Below, piece by piece: positions 30,546 to 39,420 of a DNA stretch of 64,000 nt. Source of the stretch: Streptomyces roseicoloratus. Its GTDB lineage: Bacteria > Actinomycetota > Actinomycetes > Streptomycetales > Streptomycetaceae. The DNA is taken from contig NZ_SDOY01000110.1 in assembly GCF_004117935.1 (NCBI RefSeq), positions 62,001-126,000 on the forward strand. Reading direction: 5' to 3'. The notes beneath the pieces were generated by a model. That model saw only the letters and a program-made list of their open reading frames with translations. It was not told the origin of the DNA and searched no databases. The first letter of the stretch is position 1, and each line of letters starts with the position of its first letter. The translations under genes were made by a program, and so were the position numbers.

Positions 30546-30683
30546 GGACGCGGCCGGACCGACACGACCGCACGCGGCACACCGGGCGCGACACGCCCGG
30601 ACGTGACGCATCCGTCTCGTTCCGCGTCTCACCCCGTAAGACCCACGTTCATCAGCACTCCCCCGATCCAGGAGAATCAGGTC

Positions 30684-31061
30684 ATGAGCAACCCCCAGCA
30701 GCTGCGCTACAGCAAGGAGCACGAGTGGCTGTCGGCCGTCGAGGACGGCGTCGCCACGGTCGGCATCACCGAGCACGCGGCGAACGCGCTCGGCGACATC
30801 GTGTACGTCCAGCTCCCCGAGGTCGGCGACACCGTGACCGCCGGTGAGTCCTGTGGCGAGCTGGAGTCCACCAAGTCCGTCAGCGAGCTGTACGCGCCCG
30901 TGAACGGCGAGGTCGTCGAGGCCAACCAGGACGTCGTGGACGACCCGGCGCTGGTGAACACCGCCCCGTTCGAGGGCGGCTGGCTGTTCAAGGTGCGCAT
31001 CACGGAGGAGCCGGCCGACCTGCTCTCCGCCGACGAGTACACCGCCTTCACCGCCGGCTAA
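30684..31061 (+). CDS. gcvH: Glycine cleavage system H protein
   Basis: GcvH is the lipoyl carrier that shuttles the aminomethyl group between P and T proteins. The 125-residue protein has the lipoylation Lys64 in ESTKSVSEL, within a normal biotinyl/lipoyl fold. The ATG at 30684 has an AGGAG ribosome site at 30670. It lies between gcvT and glyA. Confidence 0.97.
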   Translation: MSNPQQLRYSKEHEWLSAVEDGVATVGITEHAANALGDIVYVQLPEVGDTVTAGESCGELESTKSVSELYAPVNGEVVEANQDVVDDPALVNTAPFEGGWLFKVRITEEPADLLSADEYTAFTAG

Positions 31062-31085
31062 CCGAGACCCCCTAGGGATCGATTC

Positions 31086-32345
31086 ATGTCGCTTCTGAAC
31101 ACCCCTCTCCACGAGCTGGACCCGGACGTCGCCGCCGCCGTCGACGCCGAGCTCCGCCGCCAGCAGTCCACCCTCGAGATGATCGCCTCGGAGAACTTCG
31201 CTCCGGTCGCGGTCATGGAGGCCCAGGGCTCGGTCCTCACCAACAAGTACGCCGAGGGCTACCCGGGCCGCCGCTACTACGGCGGCTGCGAGCACGTCGA
31301 CGTGGCCGAGCAGATCGCGATCGACCGGATCAAGGACCTGTTCGGCGCCGAGTACGCCAACGTGCAGCCGCACTCCGGCGCCTCCGCCAACCAGGCCGCG
31401 CTGTTCGCGATCGCCCAGCCCGGCGACACGATCCTCGGTCTCGACCTGGCGCACGGCGGCCACCTCACCCACGGCATGCGCCTGAACTTCTCCGGCAAGC
31501 AGTTCAACGTGGTCGCGTACCACGTGGACGAGGCCGGTCTGGTGGACATGGCCGAGGTCGAGCGCCTCGCCAAGGAGCACCGCCCGAAGGTGATCATCGC
31601 CGGCTGGTCGGCGTACCCGCGTCAGCTGGACTTCGCCGAGTTCCGCCGGATCGCCGACGAGGTCGAGGCGTACCTGTGGGTCGACATGGCCCACTTCGCG
31701 GGCCTGGTCGCGGCCGGTCTGCACCCGAACCCGGTCGCGTACGCGGACGTGGTGACCTCCACCACGCACAAGACGCTCGGCGGCCCGCGCGGCGGCATCA
31801 TCCTGGCGAAGAAGGAGTTCGCGAAGAAGCTGAACTCCTCGGTCTTCCCCGGCTTCCAGGGCGGCCCGCTGGAGCACGTGATCGCCGCCAAGGCCGTGTC
31901 CTTCAAGGTCGCCGCCTCGGAGGAGTTCAAGGAGCGCCAGCAGCGCACGCTGGACGGCGCCCGGATCATCGCCGAGCGCCTGGTCCAGGACGACGTCACC
32001 CAGCACGGCGTGTCCGTGCTGTCCGGCGGCACCGACGTCCACCTGCTCCTGGTCGACCTGCGCGACAGCGAGCTGGACGGCCAGCAGGCCGAGGACCGCC
32101 TCCACGAGGTGGGCATCACGGTCAACCGGAACGCCGTTCCGAACGACCCGCGCCCGCCGATGGTCACCTCCGGCCTGCGCATCGGCACGCCGGCCCTCGC
32201 CACCCGCGGCTTCCAGGCCGAGGACTTCCGCGAGGTCGCCGACATCATCGCCGAGACGCTGAAGCCCGGCTTCGACGCGGAGGCGCTGAAGGCCCGGGTG
32301 ACCGCTCTGGCCGAGAAGCACCCGCTGTACCCCGGCCTGAAGTAA
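31086..32345 (+). CDS. glyA: Serine hydroxymethyltransferase
   Basis: GlyA converts serine and tetrahydrofolate to glycine and methylene-tetrahydrofolate. The 419-residue PLP enzyme has the PLP Lys in [13 protein letters not shown], the tetrahydrofolate region ([21 protein letters not shown]) and standard length. It starts 24 bp after gcvH and ends before a strong hairpin. In this operon it can use the methylene group released from glycine by cleavage to make serine. Confidence 0.97.
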   Translation: MSLLNTPLHELDPDVAAAVDAELRRQQSTLEMIASENFAPVAVMEAQGSVLTNKYAEGYPGRRYYGGCEHVDVAEQIAIDRIKDLFGAEYANVQPHSGASANQAALFAIAQPGDTILGLDLAHGGHLTHGMRLNFSGKQFNVVAYHVDEAGLVDMAEVERLAKEHRPKVIIAGWSAYPRQLDFAEFRRIADEVEAYLWVDMAHFAGLVAAGLHPNPVAYADVVTSTTHKTLGGPRGGIILAKKEFAKKLNSSVFPGFQGGPLEHVIAAKAVSFKVAASEEFKERQQRTLDGARIIAERLVQDDVTQHGVSVLSGGTDVHLLLVDLRDSELDGQQAEDRLHEVGITVNRNAVPNDPRPPMVTSGLRIGTPALATRGFQAEDFREVADIIAETLKPGFDAEALKARVTALAEKHPLYPGLK

Positions 32346-32387
32346 TTTCGTACGCTTTAGTTCCGAGCACGTTCGTACGAAACATCC

Positions 32388-32425
32388 GGGGCACCGCGCA
32401 CACTGGACAGTGAGCGCGGTGCCCC
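32388..32425 (+). terminator. Terminator after glyA
   Basis: Perfect 12-bp arms (32388-32399 and 32414-32425) with an inner CACT/AGTG pairing close a compact hairpin 43 bp past the glyA stop. Confidence 0.8.
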
Positions 32426-32525
32426 ACCCCATGTCACCCCCGCTCGACCGCCTCCCCCCACCCCTCCCTGCTTGTTTCTGCACCACCCCGGCAGACAACG
32501 GCGTCTAGCCCCACAAGGAGTCCCC

Positions 32526-33911
32526 GTGGCCATCTCGGTCTTCGACCTGTTCTCGATCGGCATCGGTCCGTCGAGCTCCCACACGGTGGGCCCGATGCGC
32601 GCGGCCCGGATGTTCGCCCGACGGCTGAAGAACGAGGGCCTGCTCGCCCACACGGCGGCGATACGGGCGGAGCTGTACGGCTCGCTCGGCGCCACCGGCC
32701 ACGGCCACGGCACCCCGAAGGCCGTCCTGCTCGGCCTGGAGGGCCACTCGCCGCGCACGGTGGACGTGGAGAAGGCCGACGACGAGTTCGAGCGGATCAA
32801 GGAGAGCGGCCGGATCAACCTGCTCGGCGCGCACGAGATCCCGTTCTCGTTCGACGACGACCTGGTCCTGCACCGCCGCAAGGCCCTGCCGTACCACGCC
32901 AACGGCATGACGGTCTTCGCGTACGACGCCGAGGGCGCGCTCGTCCTGGAGAAGACCTACTACTCGGTCGGCGGCGGCTTCGTCGTGGACGAGGACGCCG
33001 TCGCGGGCGAGAACCCGATCATCCCCGACGACACCGTCCTGAAGTACCCCTTCCGCACGGGCGACGAGCTGCTCCGCCTCGCCAAGGAGACGGGCCTGTC
33101 CATCTCCTCCCTGATGCTGGAGAACGAGAAGGCCTGGCGCACGGAGACGGAGATCCGCGAGGGCCTCCTGGAGATCTGGCGCGTCATGCAGGCCTGCGTC
33201 TCCCGCGGCATGTCCCGCGAGGGCATCCTGCCCGGCGGCCTGAAGGTCCGCCGGCGCGCCGCGACCTCGGCCCGCAAGCTGCGCTCCGAGGGCGACCCGG
33301 CCGCGCACGCGATGGAGTGGATCACTCTGTACGCGATGGCCGTGAACGAGGAGAACGCGGCGGGCGGCCGCGTGGTCACCGCCCCGACGAACGGCGCGGC
33401 CGGCATCATCCCCGCGGTGCTGCACTACTACATGAACTTCGCGGCCGGCTCCTGCACGCCGGAGGAGAAGGAGGACGGCGTGGTCCGCTTCCTCCTGGCC
33501 GCCGGCGCGATCGGCATGCTCTTCAAGGAGAACGCCTCCATCTCCGGCGCCGAGGTCGGCTGCCAGGGCGAGGTCGGCTCCGCCTGCTCCATGGCCGCCG
33601 GCGCCCTCGCCGAGGTCCTGGGCGGCTCCCCGGAGCAGGTCGAGAACGCCGCCGAGATCGGCATGGAGCACAACCTGGGCCTCACCTGCGACCCGGTCGG
33701 CGGCCTGGTCCAGATCCCGTGCATCGAGCGCAACGGCATGGCGGCGGTCAAGGCCGTCACGGCGGCGAAGATGTCGATGCGCGGCGACGGCAGCCACCTG
33801 GTCTCGCTCGACAAGGTCATCAAGACCATGAAGGACACGGGCGCGGACATGAGCGTCAAGTACAAGGAGACGGCCCGCGGCGGCCTCGCGGTGAACATCA
33901 TCGAGTGCTGA
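32526..33911 (+). CDS. sdaA: L-serine ammonia-lyase (Fe-S type)
   Basis: SdaA deaminates L-serine to pyruvate. The 461-residue single-chain enzyme has the N-terminal beta domain ([13 protein letters not shown]) and the alpha domain with clustered Cys that bind the [4Fe-4S] cluster ([40 protein letters not shown]). The GTG at 32526 has an AAGGAG site at 32515. It follows the glyA terminator, so it probably has its own promoter, but it completes a glycine-serine-pyruvate path. Confidence 0.96.
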   Translation: MAISVFDLFSIGIGPSSSHTVGPMRAARMFARRLKNEGLLAHTAAIRAELYGSLGATGHGHGTPKAVLLGLEGHSPRTVDVEKADDEFERIKESGRINLLGAHEIPFSFDDDLVLHRRKALPYHANGMTVFAYDAEGALVLEKTYYSVGGGFVVDEDAVAGENPIIPDDTVLKYPFRTGDELLRLAKETGLSISSLMLENEKAWRTETEIREGLLEIWRVMQACVSRGMSREGILPGGLKVRRRAATSARKLRSEGDPAAHAMEWITLYAMAVNEENAAGGRVVTAPTNGAAGIIPAVLHYYMNFAAGSCTPEEKEDGVVRFLLAAGAIGMLFKENASISGAEVGCQGEVGSACSMAAGALAEVLGGSPEQVENAAEIGMEHNLGLTCDPVGGLVQIPCIERNGMAAVKAVTAAKMSMRGDGSHLVSLDKVIKTMKDTGADMSVKYKETARGGLAVNIIEC

Positions 33912-33918
33912 TGTTGTG

Positions 33919-33965
33919 GGCCCTGACCGGCGCGTTTGCTGACGTCCGCGCTGTCAGTCAGGGCC
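33919..33965 (+). terminator. Possible terminator after sdaA
   Basis: GGCCCTGAC (33919-33927) pairs with GTCAGGGCC (33957-33965) around a 29-nt loop containing a nested CTGAC/GTCAG stem. It starts 7 bp after the stop codon. The rest of the 190-bp gap to the next gene holds no convincing coding frame. Confidence 0.45.
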
Positions 33966-34104
33966 TTCACTGCATGCACGGCGGAGTCCCTGGGAGTCGG
34001 CCGTCGACGCCAAGCGCGCGATCCTCCGCGGTGACGCGGCGGACTCGGCGGACGCCACGTGAGCGGCACGCTCGTCCTGGACCGCGACGAGGCGGCTCCG
34101 CTCC

Positions 34105-34800
34105 TCACCGCGTCCCGAACCCCTCCCGCGTCCCGTATCCCGGCACCGTCGGGGCGTCCTGGGGTCGCGGGGGTGCGGGCCTCGGGGATTCGGATCCCGG
34201 GGGTTCGTCGGTCAGCAGGGAGTACGGGCGGCGCAGGGCGAACGCGCCGGGGAGGTCGAGACGGCGGCCCCGGCGTTCGGCGATCGGCGTGTTCTGGACC
34301 GCCAGGCCCACGTCGACCACGCAGTCCCCCGCGCTGATCCCGGTCAGGAAGGCGTCGCGCACCACGCAGACGAGCCCGGAGACCTCGAGGGCCAGGTTCA
34401 GCACCACCTCCAGGGTGCCGATCTTCGCGCCGTCCACGTAGAGGTCGACGTACGGCCGGTGCGCGGAGGTGATGCGGTGCCGGGCCAGCGCGACGACCTC
34501 CTCGCTGCCGGGCAGGTCCCGGGTACGGCGGGCGGCGGACCGCAGGCCCGCGTGGCCGCGCCAGCCGGCGGCCGCCAGGTCGAGCACGTCGAGGCCCAGG
34601 AAGTCGTCGACGACCGTCGCCAGCTCGTGCTCGACGGCCCGGTCGGCGGCGGGCGTCCTGCCGCGTACGGGGGCGAGCAGCGGGCCGGCCGTGCCGTGGG
34701 CGCGCAGCGGCTCGTCGAGGCTCTCGCCTGGGTCGAACAGGAACGCGCGGACGGATGTGGGGGCCGGGGCCGCCACGGGCGGGGTCACGGTCGTGGTCAT
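34105..34800 (-). CDS. Unknown cytoplasmic protein coupled to a surface repeat protein
   Basis: The 231-residue protein begins MTTTVTPPVAAPAPT, has a central mixed alpha/beta region (VDLYVDGAKIGTLEVVLNLA, VCVVRDAFLTGISAGDCVVD) and ends in a Pro-rich tail. No signal peptide, membrane segment or catalytic motif is seen, and I do not recognise the family. Its start (ATG 34800) overlaps the stop of the upstream gene as ATGA and also has a strong GAGGAGG ribosome site, so it is co-translated with the membrane-anchored repeat protein. Confidence 0.8.
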   Translation of the reverse strand: MTTTVTPPVAAPAPTSVRAFLFDPGESLDEPLRAHGTAGPLLAPVRGRTPAADRAVEHELATVVDDFLGLDVLDLAAAGWRGHAGLRSAARRTRDLPGSEEVVALARHRITSAHRPYVDLYVDGAKIGTLEVVLNLALEVSGLVCVVRDAFLTGISAGDCVVDVGLAVQNTPIAERRGRRLDLPGAFALRRPYSLLTDEPPGSESPRPAPPRPQDAPTVPGYGTREGFGTR

Positions 34801-36149
34801 CGCTCCTCCTCACCGGAGCCGCCGGGACCGTGGCGGCCGTCGGAGCCGCCAGGGCCGCCGGAGCCGTCGCGTCCTTCGAGTCCGTCGCGTCCTTCGAGTC
34901 CTTCGAGTCCTTCGAGTCGCTGGTATCCGGGGTCCGGGTGCGGGTCGAGCCGGGTGGTGTGGGTCGGGTGCTCGCCGGGCGCCCGGTCCTCGGTCAGCGC
35001 CGTGGCGCCGCCGGCGGGCCGCAGGGCGGCGCGTACGTGCTTGTGCACCCAGCGCGGGCCGCGGTGCAGCCTCCCGAAGTAGACGAGCGCGGCCACGGCG
35101 AGCGCGAGCGCGGCACCGGAGGTCCCGCCGACGACCACACCGACGGGCGTGGTGGAACCCTCGCCGCCACCACCGCCACCGTCCGTGCCCCCGCCGTCGG
35201 TGCCGCCGTTGTCGGTCCCACCGTTATCGGTCCCACCGTTGTCCGTCCCGCCGTTATCGGTGCCGCCGTTGTCGGTGCCGCCGTTGTCCGTGCCACCGTT
35301 ATCGGTGCCACCGTTGTCCGTCCCGCCGTTGTCCGTGCCACCGTTATCGGTCCCACCGTTGTCCGTCCCGCCGTTGTCCGTGCCACCGTTATCGGTCCCA
35401 CCGTTGTCCGTCCCGCCGTTGTCCGTGCCGCCCGGGGTTTCCACGACGTAGTCGGCGTCCGCGTACAGGGACGGATCATCGGTGCACTCGGCTCGGATGG
35501 TGTACGTGTTCGGGGTGGTGCCCTCCGCCACGACCGCCGTGGACGAGAAGGCGCCGATCTCCGTCACCGGGATGCCGGACGCGAGCTCGGGCCCGCCGAG
35601 CACGTACAGGTAGACGGTTTCGGCGGTGCACCCGTCGAAGCCCCTGCCCCGGGCGTCGAACGAGTCTCCGACCGATCCGCGGTCGGGGCTGAGCGTGAGG
35701 GTCGGGGTCTCGTCGGGGGTGGTGGTGCCGCCGCCCTCCCCGGTCACCGTGAAGGACGCCGAGCCGACGTGGTAGTCGCCGGTGTCGGGGTCCTCGTCGC
35801 ACGACGCCTCGATCGAGTGCACCCCTGCCGGGGTGCCCTCCGGCACGGTGATGGAGCCGGAGATCTCGGGCACGTACACCGTGCCCGGCACGGCGTGCCC
35901 GCCGTCGAAGGTGATCGTCACCGAGTCGCACACCTCGAAGCCCTGGCCGCCGACCGCCACCTCCGTCCCGGCCGGACCGGACTCCGGGGTCAGGTGGATC
36001 CCCGCGTTCAGCGGCGCGGCCACCCCGGCCGGTGTGCGCGCCGTCGCCGCCGTCGCCGGTGGCGGGAAGGCGACCGGCCCCACGCTGATCGCCGCGCTCA
36101 GAAGCACCGCCGTCAGCATTCGACGCGCCAGTCGCAGGGCAGTGGACAT
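34797..36149 (-). CDS. Membrane-anchored Ig-like surface protein with GGTDN repeats
   Basis: The 450-residue protein has a signal peptide (about residues 1-35), two IPT/TIG-like Ig modules (about 48-130, LTPESGPAGTEVAVGGQGF; and about 140-230, LSPDRGSVGDSFDARGRGF), a linker of 15 GGTDN repeats (about 240-315), one TM helix (about 333-355) and a cytoplasmic tail. The tail has Leu-Glu-Gly repeats and a Gly/Ser/Asp end. Each Ig module has a Cys pair. The layout suggests a stalked extracellular sensor or adhesin signalling to, or recruiting, the coupled downstream protein. No clear ribosome site precedes the ATG at 36149. Confidence 0.82.
   Translation of the reverse strand: MSTALRLARRMLTAVLLSAAISVGPVAFPPPATAATARTPAGVAAPLNAGIHLTPESGPAGTEVAVGGQGFEVCDSVTITFDGGHAVPGTVYVPEISGSITVPEGTPAGVHSIEASCDEDPDTGDYHVGSASFTVTGEGGGTTTPDETPTLTLSPDRGSVGDSFDARGRGFDGCTAETVYLYVLGGPELASGIPVTEIGAFSSTAVVAEGTTPNTYTIRAECTDDPSLYADADYVVETPGGTDNGGTDNGGTDNGGTDNGGTDNGGTDNGGTDNGGTDNGGTDNGGTDNGGTDNGGTDNGGTDNGGTDNGGTDNGGTDGGGTDGGGGGGEGSTTPVGVVVGGTSGAALALAVAALVYFGRLHRGPRWVHKHVRAALRPAGGATALTEDRAPGEHPTHTTRLDPHPDPGYQRLEGLEGLEGRDGLEGRDGSGGPGGSDGRHGPGGSGEEER
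35206..35430 (-). repeat. Fifteen 15-bp units encoding GGTDN
   Basis: Fifteen in-frame 15-bp units alternate between Asp codons GAT and GAC and several Thr/Gly codons. Synonymous variants recur in blocks, which points to expansion by slippage or unequal crossover. The count should vary between strains. Confidence 0.9.
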
Positions 36150-36197
36150 GAGGGTGAGGGGGGTGGGGGTCGCCTTCCATTCTCCTCCGGTCCGCTG

Positions 36198-36217
36198 GCC
36201 TCCGCTCGCCCGGAGGC
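36198..36217 (-). terminator. Possible terminator after the CopD gene
   Basis: A 7-bp stem (GCCTCCG with CGGAGGC) and 6-nt loop begin 4 bp beyond the stop codon. Confidence 0.4.
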
Positions 36218-36221
36218 TCCG

Positions 36222-37133
36222 TCACGGCAGCAGCCAGTGCGGGTCCGGGACGACCGTGAGGAGGGCCGAGACGACCATGACCGCCGCCAGGACGGACAGC
36301 TCGACCCGGGCGGGCGGCTGGGCGTCCTCGTCACGGAGCATGCGGCGGCGGGCCGTGAGGGCGAGGAGGGCGGTCAGACCGAACAGGGCGAGCTTGACCA
36401 GGAGGACCCTGCCGTACGCGGTGGTGAGGACACCGTCGAGCGGGAGGCGGCGCAGGGTGGAGCAGGTGCCGGTGACGGCGAGGGCGCCGAACACCCAGGC
36501 GGCCATCCTCGCGTAGCGCATCAGGACGTCCCGCCCTCCGCCGCGCAGCCGCATGGTGCGCAGCACGTACAGGAGGGTGCCGAACCAGAGCGACGCGGCC
36601 GTCAGGTGGACGACCGTGAGGGCGATGCCGATCGCCGGCGTGTACGCCTCGGGGTGGGCGCGCATCGCCTCGGCGACGACGGCGACGGCGAGCGGTCCGG
36701 CGGCGAGGGCCGGACGTCTGGTCGCCGCGCAGACGGCGGCGAGCGCCAGCGCGTTGGCGGTGACGAGGAAGAGGCGGCCTTCGCGCAGCCCGTACACGGT
36801 GCTGAGCTTCAGCCCGCTGACCATGGCGAGGAGCAGGAGGAGGCACGCGGACGCGGCGCAGCCCGCGACGGCGGCCGGGACGGACCAGCGGCGGGGCAGC
36901 GGGCCCCCGCGGGCGATCCGTACGCCGGCGATCTCGCCGATGTGGACGGCGAGCGCGGTGACGACGACGAGCCGCAGCACGGTGGTGGTGCCGGCGGCGG
37001 GGATCTCCAGTTCGCCGGTGCCGGTCTGTGCGAGCGAGGCGCCGAGCAGGGCGACGGTGAGGACGGCGACCGCGGCGATCACGGCTGCCGTCAGGCGACG
37101 GGTCGGGGTGCCGAAGGGGCCTGGGAGCGTCAC
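36222..37133 (-). CDS. CopD-family copper resistance/transport membrane protein
   Basis: The 303-residue protein has about eight hydrophobic segments. The CopD domain occupies the C-terminal half (VHLTAASLWFGTLLYVLRTM, then VTGTCSTLRRLP and YGRVLLVKLALFGLTALLAL). CopD proteins move copper across the inner membrane or support export-linked copper handling. No CopC or periplasmic copper chaperone is adjacent. The GTG at 37133 has only a weak ribosome site. Confidence 0.87.
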   Translation of the reverse strand: MTLPGPFGTPTRRLTAAVIAAVAVLTVALLGASLAQTGTGELEIPAAGTTTVLRLVVVTALAVHIGEIAGVRIARGGPLPRRWSVPAAVAGCAASACLLLLLAMVSGLKLSTVYGLREGRLFLVTANALALAAVCAATRRPALAAGPLAVAVVAEAMRAHPEAYTPAIGIALTVVHLTAASLWFGTLLYVLRTMRLRGGGRDVLMRYARMAAWVFGALAVTGTCSTLRRLPLDGVLTTAYGRVLLVKLALFGLTALLALTARRRMLRDEDAQPPARVELSVLAAVMVVSALLTVVPDPHWLLP

Positions 37134-37240
37134 CTCATGATCGTCACCGGGGTCCGGACGGGCGGCAACTCACGTACGTACGCTTGGTCGTATGGTCGTG
37201 CGGCGCCGCCCGTCCGCGCCCCGGACGGTGCGTTCCGGGG

Positions 37241-37456
37241 TCAGGCCTTGCTGAGGTGGGCCCAGAACTCGTCCCAGGAGAGGACGCCGTCGCCGTTGTC
37301 GTCGCGCTGCTTGATGAGCGCCTCGGCGACCGTCTCGGTCACGTGGAAGTCGCCCATCTCGGCCATGACGTGCTTGTACTCGGCGGCCGTGATGAAGCCG
37401 TCCCCGTCCACGTCGAACTTGTTGAATGCCGTACGTGCCGACTCGATGTCCGCCAC
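37241..37456 (-). CDS. Two-EF-hand calcium-binding protein
   Basis: The 71-residue protein is almost entirely two EF hands. Loop 1 is at residues 15-26 (DVDGDGFITAAE) and loop 2 at 52-63 (DDNGDGVLSWDE), each with ligands at positions 1, 3, 5 and 12. It resembles the small Cab-type calmodulin-like proteins of Streptomyces. Calcium binding at both loops is expected; targets are unknown. The GTG at 37456 has an AAGGGG ribosome site. Confidence 0.93.
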   Translation of the reverse strand: MADIESARTAFNKFDVDGDGFITAAEYKHVMAEMGDFHVTETVAEALIKQRDDNGDGVLSWDEFWAHLSKA

Positions 37457-37529
37457 TGTTTCCGCCCCTTCATGGTGCTTGATGTCGGGGGCCAGATTAG
37501 CGGGCGCCCGGGTGGCGGATCATGGGGGC

Positions 37530-37985
37530 ATGAACAGTGATCCGGCGGAGATCCTGGCGGCCGCGGCGCGCGGGGAGTTCCCACCGGCGGACGGGGCGAC
37601 GACGATCGTGCCGCGGCCGAACGGCCGGGACGCGGGGGTGCTGTCGTTCACCGCGCACTCGGTGGTGTTCCCGGACGAGGACCCGGAGTGGATCCGGGCG
37701 GAGCCGGCGGCGGACTCGACGGACTCGACGGACCCTCTGGTGGCCGGCATGACGCCGCGGTTCCACGCGGCGCTGATGGCGCGCACGGGCCGGCGGGTGC
37801 ACACGGTCGACCTGATGACGGTGGCGGAGGCGCTGCCCGGCGCGCCGGCGACGGCGGCCCGCCATCTGCCCCCGGACGCCGTGGTGGGGGCGCAGAACAC
37901 CCCCGGCAACGCCCGCAGCGTCCGCGCCTTCCAGGCGGCGGGATACCGCCCGGTGGGTGCGGAGGCCCTGCTCGCCGCGGAGTGA
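37530..37985 (+). CDS. GNAT-like protein with missing acetyl-CoA core
   Basis: The 151-residue frame begins with ILAAAARGEFPPADG and continues through FTAHSVVFPDEDPEW to VDLMTVAEALPG. It ends with PGNARSVRAFQAAGYRPVGAEALL, the usual GNAT C-terminal helix and strand. Related proteins I recall are about 80-100 residues longer, with the acetyl-CoA loop (R/Q-x-x-G-x-G/A) between these parts. Here ALPGAP (about 106) runs straight into ATAARHL. This looks like an in-frame internal deletion, leaving a protein that probably cannot bind acetyl-CoA. Confidence 0.65.
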   Translation: MNSDPAEILAAAARGEFPPADGATTIVPRPNGRDAGVLSFTAHSVVFPDEDPEWIRAEPAADSTDSTDPLVAGMTPRFHAALMARTGRRVHTVDLMTVAEALPGAPATAARHLPPDAVVGAQNTPGNARSVRAFQAAGYRPVGAEALLAAE

Positions 37986-38154
37986 GCCGGATGGGACGGA
38001 AGGCCGGCCCGCCGGCCGAGCCGGGCCGTACCGGGGGCGCACCCGGGCCGCACCCCGGCCGCGACGGGCGGTACGGCCCGGCCCGCTCCCGGCCCGGGTC
38101 CACCCGGCCCCGAACCGGCTGCCGGCTGCCGGCCACCGGCCACCGGCCACCGGC

Positions 38155-39420
38155 TCAGCGGAAGATGCCCGTGTGGCCGAGCGAGTAGCGGCCCGGCTGC
38201 GGGTAGACGGCGAGGCCGTGCGGGCCGCTGCCGACGGGGACGCGGGCCAGCTGCTTCCCGGTGGTGGTGTCGATGGCGTACACCTCGGAGTCGTAGCGGC
38301 CGGAGAGCCACAGCACCTTGCCGTCGGCGGAGACCCCGCCCATGTCGGGGGATCCGCCGTCCGGGAGGGGCCACTTCTTGGTGAGCTCGTTCCTGGTGAA
38401 GTCGAAGACGGAGATGGTGCCCTCGCCGCGGTTGGACACGTACATCTCCCTGGAGTCGCGGGAGACGTAGAGGCCGTGGCAGCCCTTGCCGGTGGGCAGC
38501 AGCTTCGGGGTGGTGAACTTCTCGCCGTCGAGCACCCACATGCCGTGGGCCATCATGTCGGCGATGTAGAAGGTCTTGCCGTCCGGGGAGATCTTCACGT
38601 CCTGCGGCATGGCGCCCTCGAAGGGCAGTTTCTGCTGGCCGATCACCTCCATCTTCTCGGTGTCGACCTTGAGCAGTTCGCCGGAGAACTCGCAGGAGAC
38701 GACGAAGTACCGCCCGTCGGCGGAGAAGTCGGCGTGGTTGACGCCGTAGCAGGAGACGGGGACGGTCTTCTTCCGGTCCATCGTGTGCGGGTCGCGGAAG
38801 ACCAGCTCGCGGTCGAGCGAGGCCATGACGACGGCGTACTTGCCGTTCGGGGTGAAGTACAGGTTGTACGGGTCGTGGACCTCGACGGGCTTGCCGGCGA
38901 CGCCGGTCGCCGGGTCGATCGGGGTGAGGGTGTGGCCGCGGTTGTTGTTGACCCAGAGGGTCTTCATGTCCCAGGAGGGGACGACGTGCTGCGGCTGGAT
39001 GCCGACCGGGATGGTCTCGATGACCTTGTAGGTGGCGGGGTCGATGACGGAGACGGTGTTGGAGTTGGTGTTGGGCACGTAGACCCGGGACGGGAAGTTC
39101 CTGACGACCGGCGACAGCTGGTTCGGACGGTCGGCCGCGTAGACGTCGTCGGGTTCGAGCAGGGGCGGCATGCCGGGCAGTCCGTCGGGCGCCGCGGCGG
39201 GCTTCGGCACGGCGGGGGCGGCCGCGGCCTTCTTCACGCCGCCGGTGGTGTCGGTGGCGGCCGGGCGGGGGCTGCCGCAGGCGGCGAGGCCGAGGGCGAG
39301 GAACAGTCCGGCGGCGGCCAGGCTCTTCGTACGGCGGGCGTGCGGGCGGCCGTTCGGGCGGCCGTTGGGGCGGGGTGCGTGCGGGCCGGTGGTGTGCGGG
39401 CCGGCGGTGGGGGTCGGCAT
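38155..39420 (-). CDS. YncE-like beta-propeller lipoprotein
   Basis: The 421-residue protein has a long Pro/Arg/Gly N-region with repeated RPNG, then a lipoprotein signal ending LALGLAAC (Cys48), a Pro/Ala linker and a seven-bladed propeller of YVPNTNSNTVSVIDPATYK-type repeats. Similar YncE-like proteins bind DNA or unknown ligands in the envelope. It starts within the stop of the deacetylase gene (TGATG), so the two are coupled. The ATG at 39420 gives the full signal. Confidence 0.88.
   Translation of the reverse strand: MPTPTAGPHTTGPHAPRPNGRPNGRPHARRTKSLAAAGLFLALGLAACGSPRPAATDTTGGVKKAAAAPAVPKPAAAPDGLPGMPPLLEPDDVYAADRPNQLSPVVRNFPSRVYVPNTNSNTVSVIDPATYKVIETIPVGIQPQHVVPSWDMKTLWVNNNRGHTLTPIDPATGVAGKPVEVHDPYNLYFTPNGKYAVVMASLDRELVFRDPHTMDRKKTVPVSCYGVNHADFSADGRYFVVSCEFSGELLKVDTEKMEVIGQQKLPFEGAMPQDVKISPDGKTFYIADMMAHGMWVLDGEKFTTPKLLPTGKGCHGLYVSRDSREMYVSNRGEGTISVFDFTRNELTKKWPLPDGGSPDMGGVSADGKVLWLSGRYDSEVYAIDTTTGKQLARVPVGSGPHGLAVYPQPGRYSLGHTGIFR

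Noticed and set aside
32346..32525. Possible second riboswitch before sdaA
   Set aside because: Only a normal terminator hairpin and a ribosome site were found. No CTCTCAGG or other aptamer core is present.
33966..34062. Possible C-terminal gene fragment (frame containing DAKRAILRGDAADSADAT)
   Set aside because: It looks protein-like but has no start, no recognisable family and is under 30 residues, so it cannot be supported.
38125..38160. Direct repeats of CCGGCCAC before the propeller gene stop
   Set aside because: The copies are very short and typical of GC-rich intergenic sequence, and no stable fold or coding effect was seen.
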